Below, piece after piece: positions 25,908 through 34,486 of a DNA stretch of 64,000 nucleotides. The notes beneath the pieces were generated by a model. That model saw only the letters and a list, made by a program, of their open reading frames with translations. It ran no database searches and was not told the origin of the DNA. The translations under genes were made by a program, and so were the position numbers. How positions within the stretch are numbered: position 1 is the first letter of the stretch; each line of letters begins with the position of its first letter. Source of the stretch: Streptomyces sp. NBC_00569 (GTDB taxonomy: Bacteria > Actinomycetota > Actinomycetes > Streptomycetales > Streptomycetaceae); contig NZ_CP107783.1 in NCBI RefSeq assembly GCF_036345255.1, forward strand, positions 2,170,001 through 2,234,000, written 5' to 3'.

Positions 25908-26091
25908 GCCATTTAGTAACTATTTGTTCAATGGTGGCTCGCTCGCATCATGGGCACAGCCTGTCGGCCGGGTTCCGCGCAGCAGCGGGACTCCCAACGA
26001 GGAGGGCCTCCCGTCCCGTCGAGGCCGTGGCCGGCTTTCGCCGCCACCGTTTGAGGGGCCAGTCCTGGCCACCAGAGGCGCCGGTCAGGCA

Positions 26092-26450
26092 ATGAGTCTC
26101 GTCTCCCACTGTCGCCAGGTGGTCTGGTCCTGGCCGGGTCCGGGGAAGTGGACCTGGAGTCGGTAGAACCCTTGAGACTGGCACTGGCCGGAGCAGCGAA
26201 CGATGGTGACCGGACGATGGTGGCAGATCTGTCGGCGGTCGTGTGCGCGCACGCCGCCATCATCAATGCGCTCCTGCCGGCCCGTCTTTCACTCGGGAGC
26301 CGGGTGCGCATCGCCGCGCTGTCCTGGCCTGTTCTGCGGCTGGTGCAGATTCTCGGCGTGGATCACGCCTTCGCTCTGCACGCCGGGCTCCAGGAGGCAC
26401 TGCGTGACGGACCTGCCCCGGAGGGCGGCGTCAGCTCTTCGGCAGCTTGA
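26092..26450 (+). pseudogene. STAS-domain anti-anti-sigma protein with probable frameshift
   Basis: The frame from 26121 reads GLVLAGSGEVDLESVEPLR, then MVADLSAVVCAHAAIINALL and VRIAALSWPVLRLVQILGVD, a STAS domain of the SpoIIAA/RsbV type. The only good start, ATG 26092 (reading MSLVSHCRQ), is in another frame; one base gained or lost near 26118 would join them. A GTG at 26148 could give a shortened 100-aa protein lacking the first strand. The usual phospho-Ser (DxS) appears as ADLSAV, with Ser followed by Ala-Val-Val. It would have been a natural substrate for the neighbouring PP2C phosphatases. It converges on the response regulator with a 20-bp overlap. Confidence 0.55.
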
Positions 26451-26874
26451 CCACGGTGACGAAGAAGTCATCGATCTGGCGGATGGCCAGGATGAACTGA
26501 TCGAGGTCCACAGGCTTGGTCACATACGCGTTGGCGTGGAGTTTGTAGCTCCGCAGGATGTCCTCCTCGGCGGAGGAGGTGGTCAGGACGACCACGGGGA
26601 TGTGATTGAGATCCGGGTCGGACTTGATTCGCTCCAAGACCTGGCGGCCGTCGTACTTGGGAAGGTTCAGGTCCAGCAGAATCAGGTCGGGCCGCGGCGC
26701 CCCGGCGTGCTCCCCACGCCGGTAGAGGAAGTCGAGCGCTTCCAGGCCGTCCCGCACCACATGGAGGGTGTTTCCGATCTTGTTGTCCTCGAATGCCTCC
26801 CGGGGCATGAGTTCGTCGCCCGCGTCGTCCTCGACGAGGAGCACCTCGATGGGCTGGGCCGGGGGCGTGGTCAT
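26431..26874 (-). CDS. single-domain response regulator (Rcp1/CheY type)
   Basis: 147 aa, one receiver domain: VLLVEDDAGDELMPREAFED with the acidic pair, phospho-acceptor Asp in LILLDLNLPKYDGRQVLERI, the Thr/Ser switch in VVVLTTSSAEEDI and Lys in AYVTKPVDLDQF. There is no output domain, so it acts by binding a partner, like the Rcp1 partners of phytochrome-type kinases. ATG 26874 overlaps the kinase stop as ATGA. It ends an operon PP2C-receiver > kinase > regulator and would accept phosphate from the co-encoded kinase. Confidence 0.9.
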   Translation of the reverse strand: MTTPPAQPIEVLLVEDDAGDELMPREAFEDNKIGNTLHVVRDGLEALDFLYRRGEHAGAPRPDLILLDLNLPKYDGRQVLERIKSDPDLNHIPVVVLTTSSAEEDILRSYKLHANAYVTKPVDLDQFILAIRQIDDFFVTVVKLPKS

Positions 26875-28493
26875 CAGGCGATTCCTTCGGTGGTGAGTGT
26901 GTGGGATGAGTCGGCGTCCGTCGCCATCACACGAGGGATGGTGAGGACGAGGCGAGTGCCGTCCGTGTGAGACGTGTCCACCCCGATACGGCCGCCGCCG
27001 TGCTCGACGATCTTCCGGCACAAGGAGAGACCGATTCCGGTGCCGTCGTACGCGTCGCGGCTGTGCAAGCGCTGAAAGATGACAAAGACCTTCTCGGCGA
27101 ACTCGGGCGCGATACCGATGCCGTTGTCGGTGACGGTGAACCGCAGGAAGCCGGGCTCGTCATCGTCCGCGACCTCCACAGTGATATGCGGGTCCCGGTC
27201 CGCGGCGCGGAACTTGATCGCGTTGCCCAGCAGGTTCTGCCACAGCATCGTGAGCAGCATGGGATCCCCCATCACCGCCGGCAGGTCGTCCGGGCGCTCG
27301 ATGCGCACGTCGTGCTCCTCCACCGCAGCGGCCAGGTTACGCAACGCACGGTCGAAGACGGCGTTCTGGTCGACGGCTCCATAGGCGTCGTTGAGGCGCC
27401 CTACGCGGGAGAAGGTCAGCAGGTCGTTGATGAGGATCTGCATCCGCTTGGCGCCGTCGACCGCGAACGCGATGTACTGCAGGCCTCGTTCGTCGAGTTT
27501 CTCGCCGTACCGCCGCTCCAGGAGCTGGCAGAACGAAGCCACCTTGCGCAGTGGCTCCTGCAGATCGTGAGAGGCGACGTAGGCGAACTGCTCGAGTTCG
27601 GCGTTCGACCGGCGCAGCTCGACCGCCTGGGCGTCCATCTGTGTCGCCTGTTCGGCCAGCGCGGCCTCGCTGTGCCGGGCAGTGGTCAATTCGCCCACCA
27701 CGCGCAGGCGCATGGCCTCCACCGCCTGTGACAGGGCGCGCAGATCGGCGGGCCCCCGCGCCGGGATGGGATGGCCGAAGTCTCCGTCCGCCACGTGTCG
27801 GGCAGCACTGCGTACGGCCTCCATCGGGCGTACGACGGTGACACGCAGGAGCACGGTCATGCCCGCCCCGGTCAGCACGAGGAGGACCAGGACCCCGAAG
27901 AAGGCGCGGTCGCGCTGGGAGCGTGTTTCCTCCAGGCGCAACTGGGCTTCGTTCTGGTCCTTGCCGAGCTGGGCGTGCAGGGCGGTCAGGCGCTCACGTA
28001 CCTGGTCGAAGTCCTTCTTCCCCCGGGCGAGCGAGACGACCTTGCCGTTCGTCTCCTTGGCCTTGATGGCCGGCATGGCGAATTCCTCGCGCCATGTGCG
28101 TACGTCCGACTCGAGCGCGCTGAGAGCGGCGGAGCCATCGGTCCCCTCGGCGACCAGGGCCTCCAAGTCGTCCCGGGACCGGTCCTCGGCAGTGACGCCA
28201 CGCCGGTAGGGCTCCAGCAGGGTTTTGTCCCCGGTCAGGAGGTAGCCGCGGACTCCGGTCTCCTGGTCCAGGAGAGCCGCTTGCAGCTGGAAGGCGTCCG
28301 TGCGGGCCGGAGCGATCGTGCCGACCAGCCGGTCCGTGGCGTCGGTCGTGCGCGACAACACGGTCGCCGAGACGCCGGCGGCCACCAGCGTCACGATGCC
28401 CATGACCGTGAGGACGAGCAGGAACCATGCCCTGACGGTGAGAACGCGGGGTGTGACGTCGGCCGCCAGGTCTTGCTTCTGTTCGGGTGTCAT
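26874..28493 (-). CDS. CHASE3-HAMP sensor histidine kinase
   Basis: 539 aa. TM1 (FLLVLTVMGIVTLVAAGVSA) and TM2 (FFGVLVLLVLTGAGMTVLL) enclose an extracellular CHASE3 domain (DQETGVRGYLLTGDKTLLEPY). HAMP follows (RVTVVRPMEAVRSAARHVADGDFGHPI), then a coiled linker, HisKA with the phospho-His in YVASHDLQEPLRKV, and HATPase_c (QNLLGNAIKF, DNGIGI, GTGIGLSLCRKIVE). It belongs to the phytochrome-like kinase group. I chose ATG 28493, which overlaps the PP2C stop as ATGA; ATG 28508 is an alternative. It likely phosphorylates the small regulator at 26431 and perhaps the receiver of the upstream phosphatase. Confidence 0.9.
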   Translation of the reverse strand: MTPEQKQDLAADVTPRVLTVRAWFLLVLTVMGIVTLVAAGVSATVLSRTTDATDRLVGTIAPARTDAFQLQAALLDQETGVRGYLLTGDKTLLEPYRRGVTAEDRSRDDLEALVAEGTDGSAALSALESDVRTWREEFAMPAIKAKETNGKVVSLARGKKDFDQVRERLTALHAQLGKDQNEAQLRLEETRSQRDRAFFGVLVLLVLTGAGMTVLLRVTVVRPMEAVRSAARHVADGDFGHPIPARGPADLRALSQAVEAMRLRVVGELTTARHSEAALAEQATQMDAQAVELRRSNAELEQFAYVASHDLQEPLRKVASFCQLLERRYGEKLDERGLQYIAFAVDGAKRMQILINDLLTFSRVGRLNDAYGAVDQNAVFDRALRNLAAAVEEHDVRIERPDDLPAVMGDPMLLTMLWQNLLGNAIKFRAADRDPHITVEVADDDEPGFLRFTVTDNGIGIAPEFAEKVFVIFQRLHSRDAYDGTGIGLSLCRKIVEHGGGRIGVDTSHTDGTRLVLTIPRVMATDADSSHTLTTEGIA

Positions 28494-29794
28494 GTGGTGC
28501 TGTTCCATTCGACAAGCAGGACGGCGACATCGTCGGCAAGACCACCGCTTGACGCGGCAAGTGTTTCGGCGGCACGGATCACGGTGTCCACGAACAGGCC
28601 CGGCGGATGGTGTGCATGGGTTGCAGCGATCTCCAGGAGGCCGTCCTCCCCCAGACGTTCCGGCCCCTCCCCCACACGGCCTTCGATCAGACCGTCCGTG
28701 AACATCATGACCATGTCGTGCCCGGTGAGCTGCACGCGGGTCACCGGCCAGGCTGCCACCCCGGGCAGAATCCCCAGCATCGGGCCGCCCGGCACCTCCT
28801 CCAGACGCACGCCTCGCTCGCGCGAGCGCACCAGGAGCCCCGGGTGGCCCGCACGCACGACGTTCACCGCCGGCTCGCCGGCGGCCCGGGTCAGGCAGCT
28901 GAGGGTGGCGAAGACTTCCGGACGGGAGCGCTCGGCAACCAGGATCTGCTCCAGCAGTTCCAGCAGTTGCTGGTCTCGGGCTCCGGCCAGAACGAAGGAA
29001 CGCCAGGCCACCCTCATGCAGACGCCCAACGCCGCTGCGTCGGGTCCATGTCCCGAGACGTCACCCACAAGGGCATGCGTGGTTCCGTCCGGCGTCTGGA
29101 CGACATCGTAGAAGTCACCGCCGAGCAGGGCCTGTGCGCGCCCCGGCTGGTAGCGGGCATGGACCACGACGCTGTCGTCGAGCAGGAGGGGTCTTGGGAG
29201 CAACCCGCGCTCCAAGCGCGCGTTCTCCTCGGCTCGCAGCCTGCCCGCCTGCAGGGCGGCCGCGGCCTGCTCGGTGTGCTTACGCTGGATCGCGTAGCGG
29301 ATGGCGCGCACGAACAGGTCAGGTTCCAGCCGCCCTTTGATCAGGTAGTCCTGGGCGCCGGCTGCGACCGCCGCAAGGCCTGCCTGTTCCTCGGCCAGAC
29401 CGGTCAGGACCACCACGGCCGCATCGTCGGCCCGCTGCAGCACCTTCTCCAGGGCTTCCAGGCCTTGGGCGTCAGGCAGGTGCAAGTCGAGCAGGACGCA
29501 GTGCGGCATGTGCTCTTCGAGTTCAGCGAGGGCGTCGGCCAGCGACCTCGACCATCGCAGCCCCATGGGCACACCACTGTCGGCGACGAGTTCCTCGACA
29601 AGGAGGGCGTCCCCGTCGTCGTCCTCGATCAGCAGGACGTCGGGCTGGGCACCGTCCCACTGACTGGGGGCGCCCTGCATGCCGGTGAAGCTCGGCGGCA
29701 CCAGGGCAGGGGCGGGTGCTGCGGGTGGGGAGGGCGCAGGGACGAGGGGGCCTCGGGCATTCAAGCCAGATACTGATTCAGGGCCGGTGCCCAT
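28490..29794 (-). CDS. receiver-PP2C (RssB/RsbU-like) phosphatase
   Basis: 434 aa. A Pro/Ala-rich N-terminal stretch (about 15-50) is followed by a receiver domain (VLLIEDDDGDALLVEELVAD; Asp in CVLLDLHLPDAQGLEALEKV; KGRLEP), a coiled coil (AALQAGRLRAEENARLERGL) and a PP2C_SIG domain with intact motifs GGDFYDVV, GDVSGHGPDAAAL, FTDGLIEGR and LADDVAVL. Phosphorylation of the receiver probably switches the phosphatase, which then acts on STAS proteins. First gene of the three-gene signalling operon; the ATG at 29794 has a weak site (GGAG 12 nt away). The palindrome at 29874-29893 lies 80 bp upstream. Confidence 0.9.
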   Translation of the reverse strand: MGTGPESVSGLNARGPLVPAPSPPAAPAPALVPPSFTGMQGAPSQWDGAQPDVLLIEDDDGDALLVEELVADSGVPMGLRWSRSLADALAELEEHMPHCVLLDLHLPDAQGLEALEKVLQRADDAAVVVLTGLAEEQAGLAAVAAGAQDYLIKGRLEPDLFVRAIRYAIQRKHTEQAAAALQAGRLRAEENARLERGLLPRPLLLDDSVVVHARYQPGRAQALLGGDFYDVVQTPDGTTHALVGDVSGHGPDAAALGVCMRVAWRSFVLAGARDQQLLELLEQILVAERSRPEVFATLSCLTRAAGEPAVNVVRAGHPGLLVRSRERGVRLEEVPGGPMLGILPGVAAWPVTRVQLTGHDMVMMFTDGLIEGRVGEGPERLGEDGLLEIAATHAHHPPGLFVDTVIRAAETLAASSGGLADDVAVLLVEWNSTT

Positions 29795-29873
29795 GGCAGG
29801 GTGTCTCCTCTCACCATGGGCAGTGGGGGCCCATGGGGCCGCCCAAGCGCGTCCGCGAAGAGACTAAAACGAT

Positions 29874-29893
29874 CAGTTGCCTTTTGGCAACTG
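29874..29893. promoter_or_regulatory. palindrome upstream of the PP2C/kinase operon
   Basis: A perfect 8-bp inverted repeat CAGTTGCC-TTTT-GGCAACTG, in a CAACAGTTG context like the one at 25884-25907. It lies between the MarR gene (29954) and the PP2C operon (29794). The neighbouring MarR protein is a possible binder. Confidence 0.6.
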
Positions 29894-29953
29894 TTGCGTA
29901 TGGGTAGAGATCTCGACCTGGCGGCCCACTGATTCAGAGGACGGGCGCCAAAC

Positions 29954-30487
29954 TCAGGCCGGGCGTGCGATCCGCAAGCGCGCCTCTTCCGGGAGGGCGG
30001 CGGCTTCACTGTCCTTCCGTGCCCCGGCCGCCCCATCGACGATCAACGCGGCCGCATCCCGGAACGCCGTCAGCCCCTGGGCGAGATACCCGAGCGCCTC
30101 CGGAGACATCGCGTCGAGTACGGGGCGCACTTCATCCGCCTCGCACTTGCGCACCTCCTCAAGGAGAGCTCGACCCTGCCTGCTCAGATAGAGCTCCAGC
30201 TCCCGGCGGCTCGTGACGCTGAGGCGCCGCTCCACCAGCCCGGCCGCCTCAAGGCGGTCACACAGACGGCTCGTGGCGGGTGGGGTCGACCCCAGAGCAT
30301 CACCCAGTGCCCGGAGGTTGCTGCCCTCGATCCTTCCGATCGCGAGCAGCGCGCGCATCTGCGACGCGGAGACGGGTCCGGACGGCATCCTGCCGTGGGC
30401 CCTGCCGCGAAGAACGCCGAGCAGTCCTGTCACCTCGGCGGCGATGTCCGCTGCTTCTGAGGGGGGCATAGGGCTTGGGCGCATCAT
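29954..30487 (-). CDS. MarR-family regulator
   Basis: About 177 aa with a MarR winged helix: VSASQMRALLAIGRIEGSNL, LGSTPPATSRLCDRLEAAGL, VTSRRELELYLSRQGRALLEEV. The ligand is unknown. The start is ATG 30487 or the adjacent ATG 30484, with GAGTGAG just before; a longer frame to 30667 starts inside a large palindrome and is discarded. It is 160 bp upstream of, and in the same orientation as, the receiver-PP2C operon, with a perfect palindrome between them, so it may regulate that operon. Confidence 0.85.
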   Translation of the reverse strand: MMRPSPMPPSEAADIAAEVTGLLGVLRGRAHGRMPSGPVSASQMRALLAIGRIEGSNLRALGDALGSTPPATSRLCDRLEAAGLVERRLSVTSRRELELYLSRQGRALLEEVRKCEADEVRPVLDAMSPEALGYLAQGLTAFRDAAALIVDGAAGARKDSEAAALPEEARLRIARPA

Positions 30488-30654
30488 CTCACTCTGCCAC
30501 CTTCGAGGAAGCACTGTCAGTACTCGGCCTTCCACGCTCAGCCGTGATCTACGAGGATAGGTCGTCGACGAGCCTGCCGACCGCAGTCTGGTGAGCGTGC
30601 GGCTCATCGAGCGGGAGACCCGCGTCCACGAGACGTCGCGCACCTCGCCGATCC

Positions 30655-30703
30655 GGATCCGGGCCATCTCCCGTCAGCCTCTGACGGAAGATGGCCCGGA
30701 TCC
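30655..30703. repeat. 49-bp near-perfect palindrome
   Basis: GGATCCGGGCCATCT (30655-30669) pairs with AGATGGCCCGGATCC (30689-30703), and inside it CCGTCAG pairs with CTGACGG around a CCT loop, giving a stem of about 23 bp with one mismatch. It lies in the 309-bp gap between the MarR gene and the end of the POT transporter (both minus), so it could terminate the transporter transcript; reading out of either side begins ATGGCCCGGATCC. Nothing else was found in the gap. Confidence 0.65.
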
Positions 30704-30796
30704 ACGCGCTGAAGTGCCTTGACATCCGCAAGCCGCACGACGTGGCACTGGTGCCGGCGGCGCTGCAAGCCCGCTGAGCGCGCGGACCGGCTCGGG

Positions 30797-32308
30797 TCAG
30801 CTCCCGAGCCCCGATTCCAGGAGCCGCCCCACCGGCTTGCGTACGGCGAACAGGACCAGACCGATGCCGATGCCGCACACGGCGGTGACGGTGAAGTACG
30901 AGGCGTTGTCGATCACGGTGAACAGCTGCCCGAGGAGCCCCGCGAGCGACGAACCCAGCGCCAGCGTGAGGAAGTTCAGGCCGACCATCTGCGAACGGAA
31001 CTTCTCCGGCCCGATCCGGGTGGCCAGCGACAGGCCGATCGGCCCGATGAACACCTCCGAAGAACCGGCGGCCATCATGAACAGCAGGATGAGAAACAGC
31101 GGGATCACCGCGTCGCCGGTTGCCTCGGAGATGATCAGCAGGAAGAGATAGGCGCAGCCGATCTGGGTCAGTCCGATGGCGACCTTGGTCACCGGGCCCG
31201 GCTGGCGCTCCCCGAGGCGCTTCCACACCCGGGCGACGAGCGGCGTGATGAGAACCGCCGCCAGGGGGCTGACGGTGGTGATCCAGGCGACGGGGAACTT
31301 CCAGCCGCCGATGTGCAGATCGATCCGCTCGGTGATCAGGATCGAGATGGCCGTGAACTTCTGGAACAGGAAACCGAAGTAGACACCCGAGGCGAGGAAC
31401 AGCGGCAGATAGCCGAGGATGCGCCGGCGCTCGTCGCGGGTGACCGACGACGATGTCGTCATCGTGAGGAAGTACGCGGCCGCGGCCACCAGCGCGGTGA
31501 TCGTGACCACGGTGGACAGGTTCCCCGCCTGGAGCAGTCCGGTGGCGCCGGCGCCGCCCACGACCGCGACGCAGGCGAGGACCAGAGCGGCGACGAGCGG
31601 CCGACGCCCCGTCGACAGTGGATTGTTGACGATCTTTGCGCGCTCCGGGAGCCGGTTCATCGACACGACGTACTGGATGAGCGCCCCGGCCATACCGATG
31701 GCCGCGAGCCCGAATCCGAAGTGGAAACCGAGCTCGTTCTGGGCGAGCCCGGTGGTGAGCGGGCCGACCACCGCGCCGATGTTGATAGCCATGTAGAAGT
31801 ACGAGAATCCGGCGTCCCGGTAGCGCTCGTCCGTGTGCTGGTCGAGAACGAAGCCGACGATCGACGTGATGTTCGTCTTGAGCGCTCCGGTGCCGAGCAC
31901 GATGAGGACGAGGCCGGCGCCGAGGCCCGAGAGGCCGGGCGCGAAGGCGAGCACGACATGCCCCGCGGTGATGACGACGGCCCCGTACAGGACCATCTTC
32001 TGCGGGCTGACGAGCCGGTCGCCGAGCCAGGCGCCGAGGATCTGCGACAGATAGACGGCGCCGCCGTACCCGCCGACGATGCCGGAGGCGAGCGCCGGAT
32101 CGAGGGCGAGGCCGCCCTCCCCGATCTCGTACAGCAGATAGAACGAGAGGATGCCTTGGAGTCCGTAGAACGAATAGCGCTCCCACAGTTCCGTGAAGGC
32201 CATGCTCCACAGGCCGCGCCGGAAGTCTCCCGCGGGCGGTGTCGTGGCAGACGTCGCGGACGGCTTCTGCGAGACCGGCGTCGTGGTCGGTGTCGTTCGG
32301 GTTCTCAT
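30797..32308 (-). CDS. POT-family proton-coupled peptide transporter
   Basis: 503 aa, about 14 hydrophobic helices. Family motifs are RGLWSMAFTELWERYSFYG, GAWLGDRLVSPQKMV, TNITSIVGFVLDQH and the PTR2 motif GFSYFYMAINIGAVVGP. The family moves di- and tripeptides with protons across the cytoplasmic membrane; related members take other small nitrogen compounds. Its ATG 32308 overlaps the stop of the FAD oxidase (ATGA), so the pair is co-translated. The partner suggests import and oxidation of an amine or amino-acid derivative. A start further upstream would lie inside the oxidase gene and is rejected. Confidence 0.92.
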   Translation of the reverse strand: MRTRTTPTTTPVSQKPSATSATTPPAGDFRRGLWSMAFTELWERYSFYGLQGILSFYLLYEIGEGGLALDPALASGIVGGYGGAVYLSQILGAWLGDRLVSPQKMVLYGAVVITAGHVVLAFAPGLSGLGAGLVLIVLGTGALKTNITSIVGFVLDQHTDERYRDAGFSYFYMAINIGAVVGPLTTGLAQNELGFHFGFGLAAIGMAGALIQYVVSMNRLPERAKIVNNPLSTGRRPLVAALVLACVAVVGGAGATGLLQAGNLSTVVTITALVAAAAYFLTMTTSSSVTRDERRRILGYLPLFLASGVYFGFLFQKFTAISILITERIDLHIGGWKFPVAWITTVSPLAAVLITPLVARVWKRLGERQPGPVTKVAIGLTQIGCAYLFLLIISEATGDAVIPLFLILLFMMAAGSSEVFIGPIGLSLATRIGPEKFRSQMVGLNFLTLALGSSLAGLLGQLFTVIDNASYFTVTAVCGIGIGLVLFAVRKPVGRLLESGLGS

Positions 32309-33750
32309 TCGCTGAGTCCTGCCAGTCGGGAGCCGAAACGGGCGATGAGCGAGGTGTTCTGTGAGTGCCGCCTCTCCTCCCAGCGGTCGGCGACACCGAA
32401 CAGCCGGTACATGCCGTGGACGCCGATCCAGCGCAGGGGTTCGGGCTCCCAGCGTCCCGAGTCGTGGTCGTTCCACGGCAGCCGGGTCAGCTCGGTGTCC
32501 CGGCCCGCCGCCCGGTCGAGCAGTGTGCGGGCGGCGAGCTGCGTAGCGGTCACGCCGTGCCCGGCGAACCCGCGGACGACGCCGACGCGGGTGGCGGGAT
32601 CGAAGTAGACGCCGGCGCACCAGTCACGGGTCACGCCGATGGCGCCCCGCCAGGCGTGCTCGACCGTGAACTGCACGTCGGGGAAGAAGAATGCGAGCCG
32701 CTCCGCGAGGGTGCGCACGGTGCGGGCGTCGACGGCGCCGGCTCCCGGGGTACCGGAGTTGAAGGCATACGGCGTACCGCGGCCGCCGATGGCGATGCGG
32801 TCGTCGGCGGTGCGCTGGGCGTAGACGAAGGTGTGGGCGGCGTCGCCCAGGCATTCGCGCTCCTGCCAGCCGATGCGCTCCCACGCCTCCGCGGACAGCT
32901 GATTGGTCACGATCATCGAGGAGTTGACGGGAATCACGTCCCGCCTGCCGAGCCCGGGGACATCGCCCTCGACCTGGCCGGAGTACGCCTCCACGCAGGT
33001 CAGCACGGTCTTGGCGCGCACGGTCCCACGCGAGGTGGCGACGGCGCCCGCCGCGATGCGCGAGGCCCGCGTGTTCTCACAGATCCGGACCCCCTTGGCC
33101 TCGACGACCGCCGCGAGGCCGTGGACCAGCTTGGCGGGGTCGACGCGGGCGGTGGTACGGGTGAGGAGGCCGCCGAGCGCGGGCCCGATGGCGATGCGCC
33201 GCCTGACGGCGTCGGCGTCAAGGAGTTCGAGGTCCTCAGCCCGGTATCCGGCGGCGAGATCCGCGGCGTAAGTTCCTTCAAGCCGCTTCAGAGCAGCCGG
33301 AGTTGTGGCCACCCGCAGATGCCCGCCGCGCCGCTGGTCGGCCTGGATGCCCTCCTTGTCGAGGATGCTCAGCGTGTCATCGACAGCGCCATCCATCTCC
33401 CGCTGGAACGCGGCGATCGCGGCGGCACCGTCCTCCCCACGCCGGCGCGCGCACTTGGCGTACACGGCACGGTTGCCGGGGATGAGCGGGGAGAGCCAGC
33501 CGCCGTTGCGCCCGGAGGCCCCGTAGCCGACCTCCTCGGCCTCGATCACGGTGATCTTCGCCGTCGGCTGCTGAAGGATCGCGTGGTAGGCCGCCCAGAG
33601 CCCGGTCAGGCCACCGCCGACGACCACGAGGTCCTGCTCCTCGTCGGGCAGCGCGGCGTCCCGGCGCGCGGTCGGGCCCGAGAGCTCGTCCGTGGCGGCG
33701 CGGGACGCCTGTATCCAATGCGATATCTCACCGTTGCGGTACACGGTCAT
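32305..33750 (-). CDS. FAD-dependent amine oxidase, PuuB-like
   Basis: 481 aa of the DAO family. The FAD-binding Rossmann motif LVVVGGGLTGLWAAYHA (about 41-57) is followed by GYGASGRNGGWLSPL, a substrate domain, and the C-terminal GVVRGFAGHGVTATQLAAR. Similar proteins oxidise gamma-glutamylputrescine or other secondary amines. GGAG 7 nt before ATG 33750 supports the start. It is the first gene of a two-gene unit with the POT transporter, and a PuuR-like regulator lies 111 bp upstream in the same direction. Near 33825-33880 the CTCAG(A/T)AGG unit occurs three times, a small direct repeat. Confidence 0.85.
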   Translation of the reverse strand: MTVYRNGEISHWIQASRAATDELSGPTARRDAALPDEEQDLVVVGGGLTGLWAAYHAILQQPTAKITVIEAEEVGYGASGRNGGWLSPLIPGNRAVYAKCARRRGEDGAAAIAAFQREMDGAVDDTLSILDKEGIQADQRRGGHLRVATTPAALKRLEGTYAADLAAGYRAEDLELLDADAVRRRIAIGPALGGLLTRTTARVDPAKLVHGLAAVVEAKGVRICENTRASRIAAGAVATSRGTVRAKTVLTCVEAYSGQVEGDVPGLGRRDVIPVNSSMIVTNQLSAEAWERIGWQERECLGDAAHTFVYAQRTADDRIAIGGRGTPYAFNSGTPGAGAVDARTVRTLAERLAFFFPDVQFTVEHAWRGAIGVTRDWCAGVYFDPATRVGVVRGFAGHGVTATQLAARTLLDRAAGRDTELTRLPWNDHDSGRWEPEPLRWIGVHGMYRLFGVADRWEERRHSQNTSLIARFGSRLAGLSE

Positions 33751-33861
33751 GCGACAACTCCAGCTGGACGCAAGGGGATTGGGGCGTCCGGGACGCGGTG
33801 ACGGGAATCAGAAAGTGGCGGCACTCAGAAGGATGGGGGGAGCTCAGAAGGTGCGGGACGC

Positions 33862-34434
33862 TCAGTAGGTGGGGGGCGCCATCGCCCACAAAACCCTGGC
33901 CTCGTCCACGCCCGTCGTCTCGACGACGCGGTGCGGATCACTGCTGAGGTAATGCACCGAGTCGAGGGCACTCAGCCGGTGGTGCTGGTCGCGGACCCAC
34001 ACCTCCACCTCACCGGACAGCACGAGAAGGATCTCCTCGGAGCTGCCGTGGGTGTACGGCTCCACACCGGTGGAGCCGCCCGGGGCGAAGTGGCCGAGGA
34101 GCACTTCGAGGTGGTCGAAGGAGCCGGGGGTCAGCTTGATCTTCGTGGCGCCGTCGCCGAACGACATGCCGTGCGCGTCACGGAACCGCAGCACCGGGCT
34201 CGCGGCCGAGCCCGCCTGCTCGAAGAGGTCGCCGACGCTCAACTTCAGTACGTCACACAGCCGTTGCAGTGTGCGCACGCTCGCGTTGACCTGGTCGCGC
34301 TCGACCTGCGAGAGATACCCCTCGGTCAGCCCGGCCTGCTCCGCCACGGCTTTGAGCGTCAGGTGGAGGGCCCGTCTGCGACGACGCAGCCGTGCCCCGA
34401 TGCCGGCTGCGGGGCCGGATTGATCGTTGGACAT
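33862..34434 (-). CDS. XRE-cupin regulator, PuuR-like
   Basis: 190 aa. An N-terminal Cro/CI-type HTH (IGARLRRRRRALHLTLKAVA, AGLTEGYLSQVERDQVNASV) is followed by a cupin_2 sensor domain (GVEPYTHGSSEEILLVLSGE, HRLSALDSVHYLSSDPHRV). Regulators of this type control polyamine or amino-acid catabolism, and the downstream FAD oxidase is of the matching class, so it probably controls the oxidase/transporter pair and itself. The ATG at 34434 begins MSNDQSGPA; the candidate site is the weak GGAA-like stretch before it. Confidence 0.88.
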   Translation of the reverse strand: MSNDQSGPAAGIGARLRRRRRALHLTLKAVAEQAGLTEGYLSQVERDQVNASVRTLQRLCDVLKLSVGDLFEQAGSAASPVLRFRDAHGMSFGDGATKIKLTPGSFDHLEVLLGHFAPGGSTGVEPYTHGSSEEILLVLSGEVEVWVRDQHHRLSALDSVHYLSSDPHRVVETTGVDEARVLWAMAPPTY

Positions 34435-34457
34435 GGACGGAAACTTAACAAGCCTTT

Positions 34458-34486
34458 GACGCCATCACAATGGTCTTGAGCGTCAT
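34458..34486 (-). promoter_or_regulatory. promoter/operator candidate of the XRE-cupin gene
   Basis: TGACGC (34458-34463) and GCGTCA (34481-34486) form a spaced dyad that overlaps a possible minus-strand promoter, with TTGATG and TGTGAT hexamers 17 bp apart. The rest of 34487-34831 holds no gene I can support. Confidence 0.35.

Noticed and set aside
33825..33885. Three copies of CTCAG(A/T)AGG after the XRE-cupin gene as a repeat array
   Set aside because: The units are short, irregular and include the end of the coding sequence, so this is probably slippage rather than a functional array.
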